A DNA stretch of 64,000 nucleotides from Streptomyces sp. Tu 3180 (GTDB lineage: Bacteria; Actinomycetota; Actinomycetes; Streptomycetales; Streptomycetaceae): assembly GCF_009852415.1 (NCBI RefSeq), contig NZ_WOXS01000002.1:1944501-2008500 (forward strand). Direction: 5' to 3'. Each line of letters begins with the position of its first letter. Positions within the stretch are counted from its first letter, which is position 1. Below, piece by piece: positions 17,509 through 26,987 of this stretch. The notes below the pieces were generated by a model. The model was not told where the DNA came from. It searched no databases and saw only the letters and a program-made list of their open reading frames with translations. The position numbers were made by a program, and so were the translations under genes.

Positions 17509-18591
17509 TCAGCCGATCCGCGTGCCGGTCGCCGAGAGGGCCTCCGTCACCGGCTGGAAGAAGGTCGTGCCGCCCGAGGTGCAGTCGCCGCTGCCGCCGG
17601 AGGTGAGGCCGACCGCCTTGTCGCCCGAGAAGAGCGAGCCGCCGCTGTCGCCGGGCTCGGCGCAGACGTCGGTCTGGATCAGGCCGTTGACGATGTCGCC
17701 GTTGCCGTAGTTCACGGTGGCGTCCAGACCGGTGACCGTGCCGGAGTGCACCTGGGTCGTGGAGCCGCTGCGGGTGACCTGCATGCCGACGGTGGCCTCG
17801 GCCGCGCCGGAGATCGCCTGCGCGGAGCCGTCGTAGAGGTTCACCTCGCTCGGGCGGTCCACCTCGGCCGTGTACTTGACCAGGCCGTAGTCGTCGCCCG
17901 GGAAGCTGGACGCCGCGTTCTCGCCGATCACGCCGCCCGAGGAGTCCGACCAGGTCGAGATGCCCTCGGTGCAGTGCCCGGCGGTGAGGAAGTGCGGTTC
18001 GCCGCCCTTGGTCACGTTGAAGCCGAGCGAGCAGCGCCCGCCGTTCCCGGTGATGGTGTCGCCGCCGGCGATGAAGGGCTTGAACTCACCCTTGGTGCGC
18101 TGGAGTTCGGCGGTGGAGCCGAGTTCGCCGACGACCTTCTCCAGCTTGGCCCACTCGGCCTTCGAGACGGTGCGGTCCGCGGTGACGACGACCTTGTTGG
18201 TGGTCGGGTCGGTCACCCAGGAGGTGCCCGGGACGGCGGCGTCCTGCTCGAGGGCGGTGCGCGCGCTCTTCAGCTCGGCGAGGGAGTTCGCCACCACTCT
18301 CGCCCGGGCGCCGGCCGACTCGGCGGTCTCGGCGGCGGCCTCGTCGAGCACGTTCACCACGAGGCTCTTGCTCTTCGCGTCGTAGTACGTTCCCGCCGCG
18401 TCGGCGCCGAGGTCCTCGATGAGCGTCGAGGCGAGCTTTCCGGCCGCTCCGATCGAGAGGGTCCGGGGCCCGGAGTCCTCCGGGGTCTCGCTGGCGTTCG
18501 CAGTCTGGAAGGTGACTCCAGCGGCGACCAGTGCGGCGATGCCCGCACCCGCCACGGCTGCACGCCGCCTGGGTATGCGTCGGTGCTTCAA
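17509..18591 (-). CDS. streptogrisin-type S1 serine protease, long propeptide
   Basis: A 360-residue secreted protease with a signal peptide (about 1-34), a propeptide of about 135 residues and an S1E mature domain. The pro region carries two alpha-lytic-type prodomain segments, including [16 protein letters not shown] and [17 protein letters not shown]. The mature domain begins near FIAGGDTI. The triad is His in TAGHCTEG, Asp in DDYGLVKY and Ser in PGDSGGS. Four cysteines pair as in streptogrisins A/B/D. It is translated from TTG at 18591, seven bases after AGGAGG. The prodomain length resembles the streptogrisin D/SAM-P20 group more than A or B. Confidence 0.92.
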   Translation of the reverse strand: MKHRRIPRRRAAVAGAGIAALVAAGVTFQTANASETPEDSGPRTLSIGAAGKLASTLIEDLGADAAGTYYDAKSKSLVVNVLDEAAAETAESAGARARVVANSLAELKSARTALEQDAAVPGTSWVTDPTTNKVVVTADRTVSKAEWAKLEKVVGELGSTAELQRTKGEFKPFIAGGDTITGNGGRCSLGFNVTKGGEPHFLTAGHCTEGISTWSDSSGGVIGENAASSFPGDDYGLVKYTAEVDRPSEVNLYDGSAQAISGAAEATVGMQVTRSGSTTQVHSGTVTGLDATVNYGNGDIVNGLIQTDVCAEPGDSGGSLFSGDKAVGLTSGGSGDCTSGGTTFFQPVTEALSATGTRIG

Positions 18592-19121
18592 CTCACGTCC
18601 TCCTGTGGGGGGACGGCCCGGGAGGTTGTGGGGACCTCACGAACCGGAAGGCGTACGGCCACGAGGGCGGCACACGAGAAAAGCCGCGCCCGTGCCGGTT
18701 GAACGGCGCCCACTCTTCCGAACCCCACAAGGGGCACACAAGGTCGACTTCAGGACGCGTGCACGACAACAACCGCGCGCCCCCTATGTCCTGACAGATC
18801 ATGGGCACGCGGGGCGGTTCGCACTGCAAACGTTACGACCGGGTAACCGACAGTGCGGTCCACGGGGCCCGCCCCTGGCTTGAATTCGCCCCTCCGGGAT
18901 CCGGATCCACACGGTGCGCCAGGGAGGGGAGTTGCTCCCGCACCGGCCGCCGGACCCGTTCCGGGAGGCGCGGCGGCCCACCGGACCGGACGAGGGGACC
19001 GGTGACCGCGCTCCGGGCACGGGCGAGCCCCCGCACGGCGCTTGCGTGCGGGGGCTCGTCGTGCTGCCGGCTGCGGACGGGGCGCGGGACCGGTGGTGCC
19101 GGCCGGTCCCGGTGCCCGTTC
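18592..19121. other. intergenic region between the two proteases
   Basis: A spacer of 530 bases. The part near 18600-18870 should hold the promoter of the first protease, which I could not place with confidence. The part near 19024-19058 is the terminator of the second protease gene. No coding sequence with a good start site is seen. Confidence 0.6.
19024..19058 (-). terminator. hairpin terminator of second streptogrisin
   Basis: A 14-base-pair perfect stem (19024-19037 with 19045-19058) with a 7-base loop, about 65 bases past the stop codon of the second protease. Confidence 0.8.
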
Positions 19122-20027
19122 CTAGGTGAGGTTGACGCCGTAGGCGCTCAGGGCCTCCGTCACCGGCTGGAAGAAGGTCGTGCCGCCGGAGGAGCAGTTG
19201 CCGCTGCCGCCGGAGGTCAGACCGTACGCGGTGCCGTTGCTGCCGTAGAGCGGGCCGCCGGAGTCGCCGGGCTCGGCGCAGACCGTGGTCTGGATGAGGC
19301 CGGAGACGATGTCGCCGCCACCGTAGTTCACGGTCGCGTTGAGGGCGGTGACCCGGCCGCTGTGCGTGCCCGTGGTGGAGCCGTCGCGGATGACGGTGGT
19401 GCCCACGCTCGGGGTGGCCGCCCGGGTGATGTCCACGCCGTTCGCGGTGCCGGGCCGGCTGACGGACCCGGTGTACCGGACGATGCCGTAGTCGTTGCCC
19501 GGGAAGCTGGTGCCGGCGGTCGAGCCGAGCACCGTGGTGCGGCTGGAGTTGCCGTACCAGGTGCCCGCACCCTCGGTGCAGTGACCGGCGGTCAGGAAGT
19601 AGTCGACGCCGCTGCTGGAGCGGACGTTGAAGCCCAGGGAGCAGCGGCCGCTGCTCGAGTAGATGGCGTCACCGCCCTGGATGAGCCTGGTGAACTTGCC
19701 CGGGGTGCGCTTGATCGTCAGCGCGTCCGCGTCGGACCCGGCCTGCTGCTTGATCTCGGCGATCTCGGCCTGGGACACCGTGCTGTCGACGGTGACGACG
19801 ACCCGGTTGGTCTTGCTGTCGACGGCCCAGGCGGTGCCCGGGACGTCGGCCTTCAGCACGGAGCCGCTGGCGCTCTTGAGCTCGGCGGAGCTGAAGGTGG
19901 CGGGAGTGTCGGCCGCGTTCGCGCTGGGGACCACGATCGCGGCGGCAGCCACGAGGCCGGTGGAAACGGCGATCAGCCGGGTCCGTCTCGAGATGCCGCT
20001 CCGGGGGGTGGTGCGCTTGATCCTCAC
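19122..20027 (-). CDS. streptogrisin B-like S1 serine protease
   Basis: A 301-residue secreted protease close in length and layout to Streptomyces griseus SprB. The signal peptide is about 1-38; a short propeptide (about 75 residues) leads to a mature domain starting near [11 protein letters not shown]. The triad is His in TAGHCTEG, Asp in GNDYGIVRY and Ser in PGDSGGPL. Cysteines flank the His loop (GRCSLG, GHCTEG) and the Ser loop (VCAEPG, GNCSSG). I chose GTG at 20027 because GGAGG lies 8 bases upstream; the frame stays open to 20210 but without a better site. The mature half is similar to that of the neighbouring protease. Confidence 0.92.
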   Translation of the reverse strand: MRIKRTTPRSGISRRTRLIAVSTGLVAAAAIVVPSANAADTPATFSSAELKSASGSVLKADVPGTAWAVDSKTNRVVVTVDSTVSQAEIAEIKQQAGSDADALTIKRTPGKFTRLIQGGDAIYSSSGRCSLGFNVRSSSGVDYFLTAGHCTEGAGTWYGNSSRTTVLGSTAGTSFPGNDYGIVRYTGSVSRPGTANGVDITRAATPSVGTTVIRDGSTTGTHSGRVTALNATVNYGGGDIVSGLIQTTVCAEPGDSGGPLYGSNGTAYGLTSGGSGNCSSGGTTFFQPVTEALSAYGVNLT

Positions 20028-20348
20028 TTCTCGTTCCTCCACAAAGGAAGTAGGGGGCCCTCGTGGGGTTGTGGGCCCGTGAGGCGCAGTCGGGGGACCG
20101 GGCGTCCGGATTCCGAACACGTCGTGCCCCTGACAAGCGCTGTGGGCGAGTATTCGGCCGACCGACCGTTCGGCGCAAGGGTGCCTTTTGGCCGTCAACC
20201 TTTGAACCATCTATGAGATTTGGTCCGTGCGCGGAACTCCGTCATCCGTGGTCACGCCCGCGCAACGGCCGGTCGAACACGCCTCACGATGTCCGGAATT
20301 TGACCCTCCGGATAGGCGGTGCCCGGGCTTCCCGCGCACCGCCCCCGC
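20028..20348. other. intergenic region before second streptogrisin
   Basis: A spacer of 321 bases between the protease start and the end of the DUF5685 gene. It probably holds the protease promoter; on the minus strand a TTGACG lies around 20193-20198 but has no good -10 at the right distance. No gene is seen. Confidence 0.5.
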
Positions 20349-21515
20349 TCAGCAGCCGCAGTCGCAGCCGCAGTCGCAGCCGTCGCAGCAGCCGTCCTCA
20401 CCGCAGCAGCTGCAGCAGTTGCAGCAGTCACCGCACCCGCTGCAGTCGCAGTTGGCGCAGGGCCCCTCCTTGCGCTCCCGGCTCCAGGGGTCCTCGTAGG
20501 TCCCGCAGCACAGCTGGCACGTGCAGGCCAGTCCCAGCCACACGGCACAGCCCGCGAGCAGCCCGCGCCGGTCGCGGCGCGGCGGCTGCGGGGGCAGTGG
20601 GGCGCCGGGGCCGCCGGGTGTACCGGGAGGCGCGTAGGGACCGGCGCCGTGGGCACAGGAGACGGTACCGAAGGCGCGACGGACGGAGTTGGGCAGTTCA
20701 TGGACGAGCAAGCGGTGTGCGAGGCCCCCGTCGGCGAACTCCACCTCGCGCAGCGCGAGCCGGATGCCGTGCACCGCGTCGTCGGCGAGCCGGCGGGCCT
20801 CCTCCAGCGGGGTGCCGGTGGCGGTGAGCGGGTTCCAGGCGCCCGACGCGGCGTCGGCCTCCCTGTCCTCCACGGCGTCCAGGAGGTGCGCGAGGCGCCC
20901 GAAGAGGCGTCCCGCCTCGGCGAGCGGCGCGGCGTTGTGCGGCCGGCCGGCGAGCACCGCGGTGTGCGCGAAGGCCGCCGCGGTCGCGGTCTCGGTCGGT
21001 TCGGTGACGGTGAGGAGGGGGGTGCCGGGTCCGGCGAGGGTCTCGATACCGGTCTGCCGGTCCACGGCGTCGACGAGGACGGCGGTGTCGAACCCGACGT
21101 CCGAACCGGTCCGCGCCCCGGCCCGGTCCCAGCCTGCGGCGACCCGGCGCGCGGCGAGCGCCACCGGCCTGCGCGCCAGCAGCCCGTCCCCGTCGGCGAC
21201 GTGGTCGCGCAGCTTGGCGGAGGCGAGGACGAGGGAGACGGCCGCCGCGAGCCGCGCCCCCTCACCGTGCGCGACGGACGCGGTGCGCATCCCGCGCAGC
21301 GGGCACGGCCCCGCGGTGCGCCGCCCCGCGCCGGTGCGGCCGGCCTGAGCCTCCGTCAGGACGGAGACGAGGAGCCCGTCGTAGTTGGTGACGATGCGCG
21401 CGAACTGCCCGTGGTCCCCGCGCAGCGCGAGGCACAGCCCGCACAGGTGCGCCGTCCACTGGGCCGTGAGTCCCTCACCGAGCCGGTGCCTGCAGGGCCT
21501 GACCATTCCGAACAC
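20349..21515 (-). CDS. DUF5685 protein with Cys-rich tail
   Basis: A 388-residue protein of the actinobacterial DUF5685 group. The conserved N-terminal part includes HLCGLCLALRGDHGQ and TNYDGLLVSVLTEAQ, and the middle is helical, with His and Asp patches such as LLDAVEDREADAA that may bind metal. One short hydrophobic segment (about 325-340) contains CTCQLCC. The last 37 residues hold 17 cysteines in CC, CDC and CGC patterns and end exactly at the stop codon. GTG at 21515, preceded by GGGGGAA, gives the family start VFGMVRPCR. The function is unknown; the tail suggests metal binding or thiol chemistry. Confidence 0.8.
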   Translation of the reverse strand: MFGMVRPCRHRLGEGLTAQWTAHLCGLCLALRGDHGQFARIVTNYDGLLVSVLTEAQAGRTGAGRRTAGPCPLRGMRTASVAHGEGARLAAAVSLVLASAKLRDHVADGDGLLARRPVALAARRVAAGWDRAGARTGSDVGFDTAVLVDAVDRQTGIETLAGPGTPLLTVTEPTETATAAAFAHTAVLAGRPHNAAPLAEAGRLFGRLAHLLDAVEDREADAASGAWNPLTATGTPLEEARRLADDAVHGIRLALREVEFADGGLAHRLLVHELPNSVRRAFGTVSCAHGAGPYAPPGTPGGPGAPLPPQPPRRDRRGLLAGCAVWLGLACTCQLCCGTYEDPWSRERKEGPCANCDCSGCGDCCNCCSCCGEDGCCDGCDCGCDCGC

Positions 21516-21806
21516 GATGTTCCCCCGTACGGTTGTGCGACGTTGAGCGGGCGCATCGTATCGGCCGGCGTGTTCACCCGTACGCACCGTCCGTCACCCG
21601 TACGCGGCGAAGAATCATATTTCACTCACAGTCAGCAGCCGTTTGTGTCAAGACCCTTGGGAAATACGGACTCTCGACGGATCAGCTGTGCACCAGTACC
21701 GTCACAAACCCCCCGCGCGGCGTCTATCCACTTGGCGCACCATCCGCATCATGGACGACCATAGGGATGCGGAAAGCAAGAAAGACCGCTGTGAGAGGAG
21801 GCGTCC

Positions 21807-22244
21807 ATGGGATCGGTACGCAAGGCGAGCGCCTGGCTGGGCCTCGTCGACGACAACGAAGACGAGCGTTACTACGACGACGACTACTCCGACGGGACCG
21901 AGCCCGGGGAGGCCTGGGTCACCGATCCGCGGGTCAAGGTGGCCGCGGACGTCGCCGAGGAGAGGGGCCGCCGCATCGGCACGGTCACCCCGGACAGCTT
22001 CCGGGACGCCCGCGCCATCGGCGAGCTGTTCCGCGAGGGGGTTCCCGTCATCATGAACCTCACCGCCATGGACGCCGCCGACGCCAAGCGCGTCGTCGAC
22101 TTCGCGGCGGGCCTGATCTTCGGCCTGCGCGGTTCCATCGAGCGGGTGTCCAACCGGGTGTTCCTGCTGAGCCCGGCCGACACCGAGGTCGTCAGCGGGG
22201 AGCCGGCCGCGCACCGGTCGGACGGTTTCTTCAACCAGAGCTGA
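21807..22244 (+). CDS. sflA: SepF-like protein SflA
   Basis: A 145-residue SepF family protein. The acidic N-terminal linker ([13 protein letters not shown]) precedes a SepF domain with [44 protein letters not shown] and [17 protein letters not shown]. SepF tethers FtsZ to the membrane. Streptomyces has one canonical sepF in the division cluster and two paralogues (sflA, sflB) that influence branching and FtsZ localisation. This copy is isolated from ftsZ and next to an acyl-CoA dehydrogenase, which matches the sflA locus as I remember it. The assignment between SflA and SflB rests on that context. Confidence 0.82.
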   Translation: MGSVRKASAWLGLVDDNEDERYYDDDYSDGTEPGEAWVTDPRVKVAADVAEERGRRIGTVTPDSFRDARAIGELFREGVPVIMNLTAMDAADAKRVVDFAAGLIFGLRGSIERVSNRVFLLSPADTEVVSGEPAAHRSDGFFNQS

Positions 22245-22271
22245 GGCAGGGCCGCTCACCGGCCCTGCCTC
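22243..22271. terminator. bidirectional hairpin terminator
   Basis: A 12-base-pair perfect stem (22243-22254 with 22260-22271) with a 5-base loop, between the convergent sflA and acyl-CoA dehydrogenase genes. The left arm overlaps the sflA stop codon. Confidence 0.8.
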
Positions 22272-22295
22272 CCGTGAGGTCCCGGTCGGCCGGAA

Positions 22296-23486
22296 CTACC
22301 GGAACGCGTCGATTCCGGTGAGCGCCTTGCCCAGCACGAGCTGGTGCATCTCGACGGTGCCCTCGTAGGTGAGCACCGATTCCAGGTTGGTCGCGTGCCG
22401 CATCACCGGGTACTCGAGCGAGATCCCGTTGGCACCGAGAATCGTGCGGGCCGTACGGCAGATGTCGATGGCCTCGCGGACGTTGTTGAGCTTGCCGAAG
22501 CTGACCTGCTCGGGACGCAGGCGGCCGGCGTCCATGCGCCGCCCCAGATGGTGGGCGAGCAGAATCCCCTTGTGCAGTTCGACCGCCATGTCGGCGAGTT
22601 TGGCCTGCGTCAGCTGGAACCCCCCGATGGGCCGCCCGAACTGCTCCCGCGTCCTCGCGTAGTCGACGGCGGCCTCGAAACAGCTGCGCGCCGCGCCCAT
22701 GGCACCCCAGACGATCCCGTACCGGGCGTGCGAGAGACAGCTGAGCGGCCCCTTGAGCCCGGTCACCCCGGGCAGGACGGCGTCGGCGGGCAGCCGTACG
22801 TCGTCGAGGACCAGCTCGCTGGTGACGGAGGCGCGCAGCGACCACTTGTGCCTGATCTCGGGCGCCGAGAAGCCGGCGCTGTCGGTCGGCACGACGAAGC
22901 CGCGGATCCCCTCGTCGGTGCGCGCCCACACCACGGCGACCCCGGCCACGGAGCCGTTGGTGATCCACATCTTGCGCCCGCTCAGCACCCAGTCGCCGCC
23001 GTCGCGCTTGGCGTACGTGCGCATCGAGCCGGGGTCGGAGCCGTGGTCGGGTTCGGTGAGCCCGAAGCAGCCGATGACCTCGCCGGAGGCCATCCGCGGC
23101 AGCCACCGCTGCTTCTGCTCCTCGCTGCCGAACCGGTGGACGGCGTACATCGCGAGGGACCCCTGCACGGAGACCAGGGACCGGATCCCGGAGTCGGCCG
23201 CCTCCAGCTCCAGACAGGCGAGCCCGTACTGGACGGCGCTCGCGCCCGCGCAGCCGTAGCCCTCCAGGGACATGCCGAGCGCGCCGATCCCGCCGAGCTC
23301 CCGGGCCAGCTCCCGGATGCCGGGCAGCTCGCCCTTCTCGTACCAGTCGGCGACGTACGGCAGCACGCGGTCGGCGGCCCAGGCGCGCACGGTGTCCCGG
23401 ACGGCCAGGTCCTCCGGCTCCAGCAGGTCGTCCAGGCCGAGGGGGTCGGCGGGGTCGAAGGGGGGCGGCTTCGAGGACGCGGACAT
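22296..23486 (-). CDS. acyl-CoA dehydrogenase, glutaryl-CoA dehydrogenase-like
   Basis: A 396-residue FAD-dependent acyl-CoA dehydrogenase. FAD and substrate motifs include CFGLTEPDHGSDPGSM and WVLSGRKMWITNGSVA. The catalytic base is Glu in TYEGTVEMHQL, the position used in glutaryl-CoA dehydrogenases. The GLTEPDHGSDP stretch and overall length also match that subgroup, which oxidises and decarboxylates glutaryl-CoA in lysine and tryptophan breakdown. No other gene of that pathway is adjacent, so a different short or medium-chain substrate remains possible. ATG at 23486 has a GGAGGGTGT site. Confidence 0.85.
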   Translation of the reverse strand: MSASSKPPPFDPADPLGLDDLLEPEDLAVRDTVRAWAADRVLPYVADWYEKGELPGIRELARELGGIGALGMSLEGYGCAGASAVQYGLACLELEAADSGIRSLVSVQGSLAMYAVHRFGSEEQKQRWLPRMASGEVIGCFGLTEPDHGSDPGSMRTYAKRDGGDWVLSGRKMWITNGSVAGVAVVWARTDEGIRGFVVPTDSAGFSAPEIRHKWSLRASVTSELVLDDVRLPADAVLPGVTGLKGPLSCLSHARYGIVWGAMGAARSCFEAAVDYARTREQFGRPIGGFQLTQAKLADMAVELHKGILLAHHLGRRMDAGRLRPEQVSFGKLNNVREAIDICRTARTILGANGISLEYPVMRHATNLESVLTYEGTVEMHQLVLGKALTGIDAFR

Positions 23487-23588
23487 GGGACACCCTCCGG
23501 GAGGATTTAACTAGCGCTGCCAGTCACGGCTCGGGGCGACGTTACGACGCGGTCCCCCGCACGTCCACCCCCGCCCGGCGGCCGCGGC

Positions 23589-25199
23589 TCACACCTTCAG
23601 CCCGGAGACGCGGGCCTCCGCGGCCTCCCGGGGCGCGGGCATCTCCACGGCGGCCGTCTCGCACTGCATCACCCGCGGCAGCCTGAGCGCCATCGCGGCA
23701 CCGAGCAGCAGCAGGCCCGCGCTCACCAGCAGGGTCACGTGCAGCCCGTGCACGAAGGCGTGGCGTGCCGCATGGCGCAGGGCGTCACCGGCGGGTCCGC
23801 CGAGCCGGTCGGCCACCCCGTACGCCTCGCCCAGCGAGTGCGACGCCGCCGAGGACGCCGCCGAGGGCACCCCGGGCACACCGCTGACGCCGGGCGCGTA
23901 GGCCGCGTTCATCACGCTGCCGAGGAGCGCGATGCCTATCCCGGCGCCCAGCTGGTAGGAGGTCTCGCCGATCGCCGCCGCCCCGCCGGCCTGCTGCGGC
24001 GGCGCCTCGCTCAGCATCGACTCGTACGCCCCGAACAGGGTGGTCTCCAGGCCGAAGCCCAGCAGGACGAAGCCGGTGAGCAGCAGCGGGCCGTTGTCCT
24101 CGCCGCCCATCGCGGTCAGGGAGACCACCGCGGCGGCCGTCAGGCAGAAGCCGGAGCAGACCATGCGGCGCGGGCCGAACCGGCGCAGCATCCGCGCGCC
24201 CGCGAGGCCCGCCGCCATCGCCGCGAAGGTCAGCGGCAGCAGGCGCAGTCCGGTCTCGAGCGGGGAGAGCCCCAGCACGAGCTGCAGGTACTGCGCGGCG
24301 ATGAGCTCGAGCCCGACCAGGGCGAGCATCGCCAGCACGATGCACCCCACCGACGTGCTGAACGCCGGCCGCGCGAACATCCGCAGGTCGACCAGCGGGT
24401 GCGCCCGGCGCCGCTGCCGGCGCACGAAGGCGACCAGCAGGGCCGTGCCCAGGAGCAACGGCAGGACGGTCCACACGCCGGTGACGGGTTCGCCGCCGCC
24501 GAGCCGCTTCACGCCGAGGACCGTCGCGAACAGTCCGGCGGCGGCCAGCAGCGCGCCGGCCACGTCCCAGGGACCGTCGCCGTCGCCCTTCGACTCCGGC
24601 AGCAGGATCCGCCCCACCGGCAGGCTGACCAGCATCAACGGGATGTTGACCAGGAAGACCGAACCCCACCGGAAGTGTTCCAGCAGGAACCCGCCGAGCA
24701 GCGGCCCGACCGCCGCGCCCACCGCGGCGACCGCGCTCCAGACGCCGATGGCCAGCGCCCGTTCGCGCCGGTCGGGGAAGACCTGGCGCAGGATCGACAG
24801 CGTCGCGGGCATGATCATCGCGCCGCCGACGCCGAGCAGCGCCCGCGCCGCGATCAGCACCTGCGGGCTGTCCGCGAAGGCCGCCGCGCCGGAGGCGACG
24901 CCGAACAGGGCGTAGCCGAGCAGGAGCACGCGTCTGCGGCCGATCCGGTCGCCCAGCGTGCCGAACAGGATCAGCAGCGAGGCGCAGACCAGCGGGTAGG
25001 CGTCGACGATCCAGAGCAGTTCCACCGCGCCGGGCCTGAGGTCCTCGGTGACGGCGGGCACCGCCACGTGCAGCACGGTGGCGTCGACGGCGACCAGCAG
25101 CAGGCTGACGCAGAGGACGACGAGCACCACCCAGCGGTTGGCACCGGCCCCGGCCGTCCGACCGCGCGGTGCGGCGGAGGCCGTGGTCGTCCCGGACAT
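23589..25199 (-). CDS. DHA2-family (14-helix) MFS drug exporter
   Basis: A 536-residue major facilitator of the EmrB/QacA type with about 14 membrane helices. Motif A (GTLGDRIGRRRVL, loop 2-3), motif B-like RALLGVGGAMIMPATLS, and motif C (AVAAVGAAVGPLLGGFL) are present, as expected for proton-driven export. A Gly/Ser/Pro loop with valine repeats (about 425-450) is an odd extra between the last helices. It may export an antibiotic or antiseptic, but the substrate is unknown. ATG at 25199 has a GGGAGG site. It is divergent from the PIG-V-like gene; no TetR or MarR regulator is adjacent. Confidence 0.9.
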   Translation of the reverse strand: MSGTTTASAAPRGRTAGAGANRWVVLVVLCVSLLLVAVDATVLHVAVPAVTEDLRPGAVELLWIVDAYPLVCASLLILFGTLGDRIGRRRVLLLGYALFGVASGAAAFADSPQVLIAARALLGVGGAMIMPATLSILRQVFPDRRERALAIGVWSAVAAVGAAVGPLLGGFLLEHFRWGSVFLVNIPLMLVSLPVGRILLPESKGDGDGPWDVAGALLAAAGLFATVLGVKRLGGGEPVTGVWTVLPLLLGTALLVAFVRRQRRRAHPLVDLRMFARPAFSTSVGCIVLAMLALVGLELIAAQYLQLVLGLSPLETGLRLLPLTFAAMAAGLAGARMLRRFGPRRMVCSGFCLTAAAVVSLTAMGGEDNGPLLLTGFVLLGFGLETTLFGAYESMLSEAPPQQAGGAAAIGETSYQLGAGIGIALLGSVMNAAYAPGVSGVPGVPSAASSAASHSLGEAYGVADRLGGPAGDALRHAARHAFVHGLHVTLLVSAGLLLLGAAMALRLPRVMQCETAAVEMPAPREAAEARVSGLKV

Positions 25200-25462
25200 G
25201 TGCGTACCTCCCAGATGTTCCCTCGCCGCCGGCGGGCTCACGGGGTGGGGGACTCCCCCCGCGACTCGGCCGGAGAGGAGCGGTGGTCTCCGGCCCGCGC
25301 ATCGGACGGCGAGTGACACGTCAGCGTACGCGAGTGCGTGCCGAGGTCGAGTGGCGGACCTCTCACCCGTGCGCCGGATCGGTGTGGCGTGCGCCACTTC
25401 CCTCCCGGACCCGCGCCGCCCGCCGGGCGGCCCGGCGCGGAGCCCGGTCGATAATCGAGCCC

Positions 25463-26740
25463 GTGACCGACCTCGACACGCGCGCCGCGCCCGCCCGCCC
25501 CGGAGCGCTGCGCCGGGCCGCCCCGGCGCTCCTCGGGTACGCGGCCGTGCGTGCCCTGGGCCTGGCCGTCCTGGCCCTGTGGAGCGCGGCGCGCGGCAAG
25601 GACGCGTACACCTTGCTGACCGCCCGCTGGGACGCGCTCTGGTACACGCGGGTGGCCGGACTCGGGTACGGCTACGAGGTGCGGCTCCCGAACGGCGACG
25701 TCCACTCCAACCTGGCGTTCTTCCCCCTGCTCCCCTGGCTGGAACGGCTCGTGGCGGCGGTGTCCCCGCTGTCGTACGCCGACGGGGGCTTCGTCGTCGC
25801 CGTGCTCGCCTCGCTCGCCGCGGCCTGGGGGATCTTCGCGGTGGCCGACCACGTGCACGGGCCGCGGGCCGGGGTGTGCGCGGTGCTGCTGTGGGCGGTG
25901 CTGCCGGTCGGGATCGTGCAGTCGATGGCGTACAGCGAGTCCCTGTTCACCGCGCTCGCCGCGTGGTCGCTGTACGCCGTGCTGACGGGCCGCTGGGTGA
26001 CGGCGGGCGTCCTGGCGAGCCTGGCCGGGCTGACCCGGCCGGTGGGACTGGCGGTGGCGGCGGCGGTCTGGGCGGCGGGGACCGTCTCGTTCGTGCGGGA
26101 TCGCAGCACGCCCGCGCCGCACGGCGCGCGCACCGGGCCGGGCGCCCCTGACGGCACCGAACTCCGGCGCGCCGCGACACCGGACGGCGCACGCGCCTCG
26201 TCGAGCGCCCCGGTCGCCGTCGGCGGCGCCGTCCCCGGCGGCCGCACGCGCCGGGTCCTCGGCATGCTCCTCGCCCCCCTCGGCGCCGCCGGTTACGTTC
26301 TGTGGGTCGGGCACCGGACCGGAAACGGGCCGCTGGGATATCTCGACGTGCAGGCCGGATGGCGGAACGGTTTCGACGGGGGGTACGCCTTCGCCCGCTT
26401 CGTCGCCGAGAAGTTCACGTCGTTTCCGTCCGCCCTCGCGGGGCTCGGGCTGACGCTCGGGGTGGGCCTGGTGGTGTGGCTGTACGTGCTCTGCGTACGG
26501 CAGCGCCAGCCGCTGCCGCTGCTGGTGTACGCCGGGGCCGTCACCGCCCTCGCCCTGTGCGCGTCGGGTTACTTCGGCTCCAAGCCGCGTCTGCTGCTGC
26601 CCGCCTTCCCCCTGCTGCTGCCCCTCGCCCTGGCCCTGGCCCGGCTGCGTACTCCCAGGTCGGCGCTCGTCGTGGCGTCGGTCGCGGTGGTCTCGGCGGT
26701 GTACGGCGCCTTCTGGCTGAACGGCTCCGGCCCGCCCTGA
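25463..26740 (+). CDS. PIG-V-like integral membrane mannosyltransferase
   Basis: A 425-residue protein with about nine membrane helices. Near the N-terminus, LTARWDALWYTRVAGLGYGYE is the GT-C motif of the PIG-V family, with the catalytic-type Asp in RWD, followed by NLAFFPLLPWLERL. Such enzymes use polyprenyl-phosphate sugars on the outer face of the membrane. SMAYSESLFTAL and GLTRPVGLAVA fit the family too. A hydrophilic loop of about 60 residues (about 210-270) is unusual and rich in Ala/Pro/Arg. I chose GTG at 25463. The gene runs toward PAP2 with a 247-base gap; the acceptor is unknown. Confidence 0.85.
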   Translation: MTDLDTRAAPARPGALRRAAPALLGYAAVRALGLAVLALWSAARGKDAYTLLTARWDALWYTRVAGLGYGYEVRLPNGDVHSNLAFFPLLPWLERLVAAVSPLSYADGGFVVAVLASLAAAWGIFAVADHVHGPRAGVCAVLLWAVLPVGIVQSMAYSESLFTALAAWSLYAVLTGRWVTAGVLASLAGLTRPVGLAVAAAVWAAGTVSFVRDRSTPAPHGARTGPGAPDGTELRRAATPDGARASSSAPVAVGGAVPGGRTRRVLGMLLAPLGAAGYVLWVGHRTGNGPLGYLDVQAGWRNGFDGGYAFARFVAEKFTSFPSALAGLGLTLGVGLVVWLYVLCVRQRQPLPLLVYAGAVTALALCASGYFGSKPRLLLPAFPLLLPLALALARLRTPRSALVVASVAVVSAVYGAFWLNGSGPP

Positions 26741-26987
26741 CCCGCCCGGACCGCCCGGACGGCCGATGAGCACCGGGAAAATTCCACGCCAGGCCCCGGT
26801 GAACGAATTCAAAAGCGCTATAAAACCGTCACCCCGAATGATCAAAGGAATTGAAGGCCGCAGCGCCCGGAGGATTACGGATTCACTGGAAATAAACGCC
26901 CGCCTGAGAGGAATGCCACATCACATCGTCATCACAAAGCCGCTGATTCGGCGGGGATCTGCGCTCACTCGCTGTAACGTCGATTGG
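26741..26987. other. low-GC spacer upstream of PAP2 gene
   Basis: The stretch from about 26780 to 26960 is clearly AT-richer than flanking DNA (runs such as CAAAAGCGCTATAAAACCG). The reading frame of PAP2 stays open across it but codon use is unlike the genes, so it is probably noncoding promoter DNA. Low-GC islands of this sort are typical targets of Lsr2-like proteins. Confidence 0.5.
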
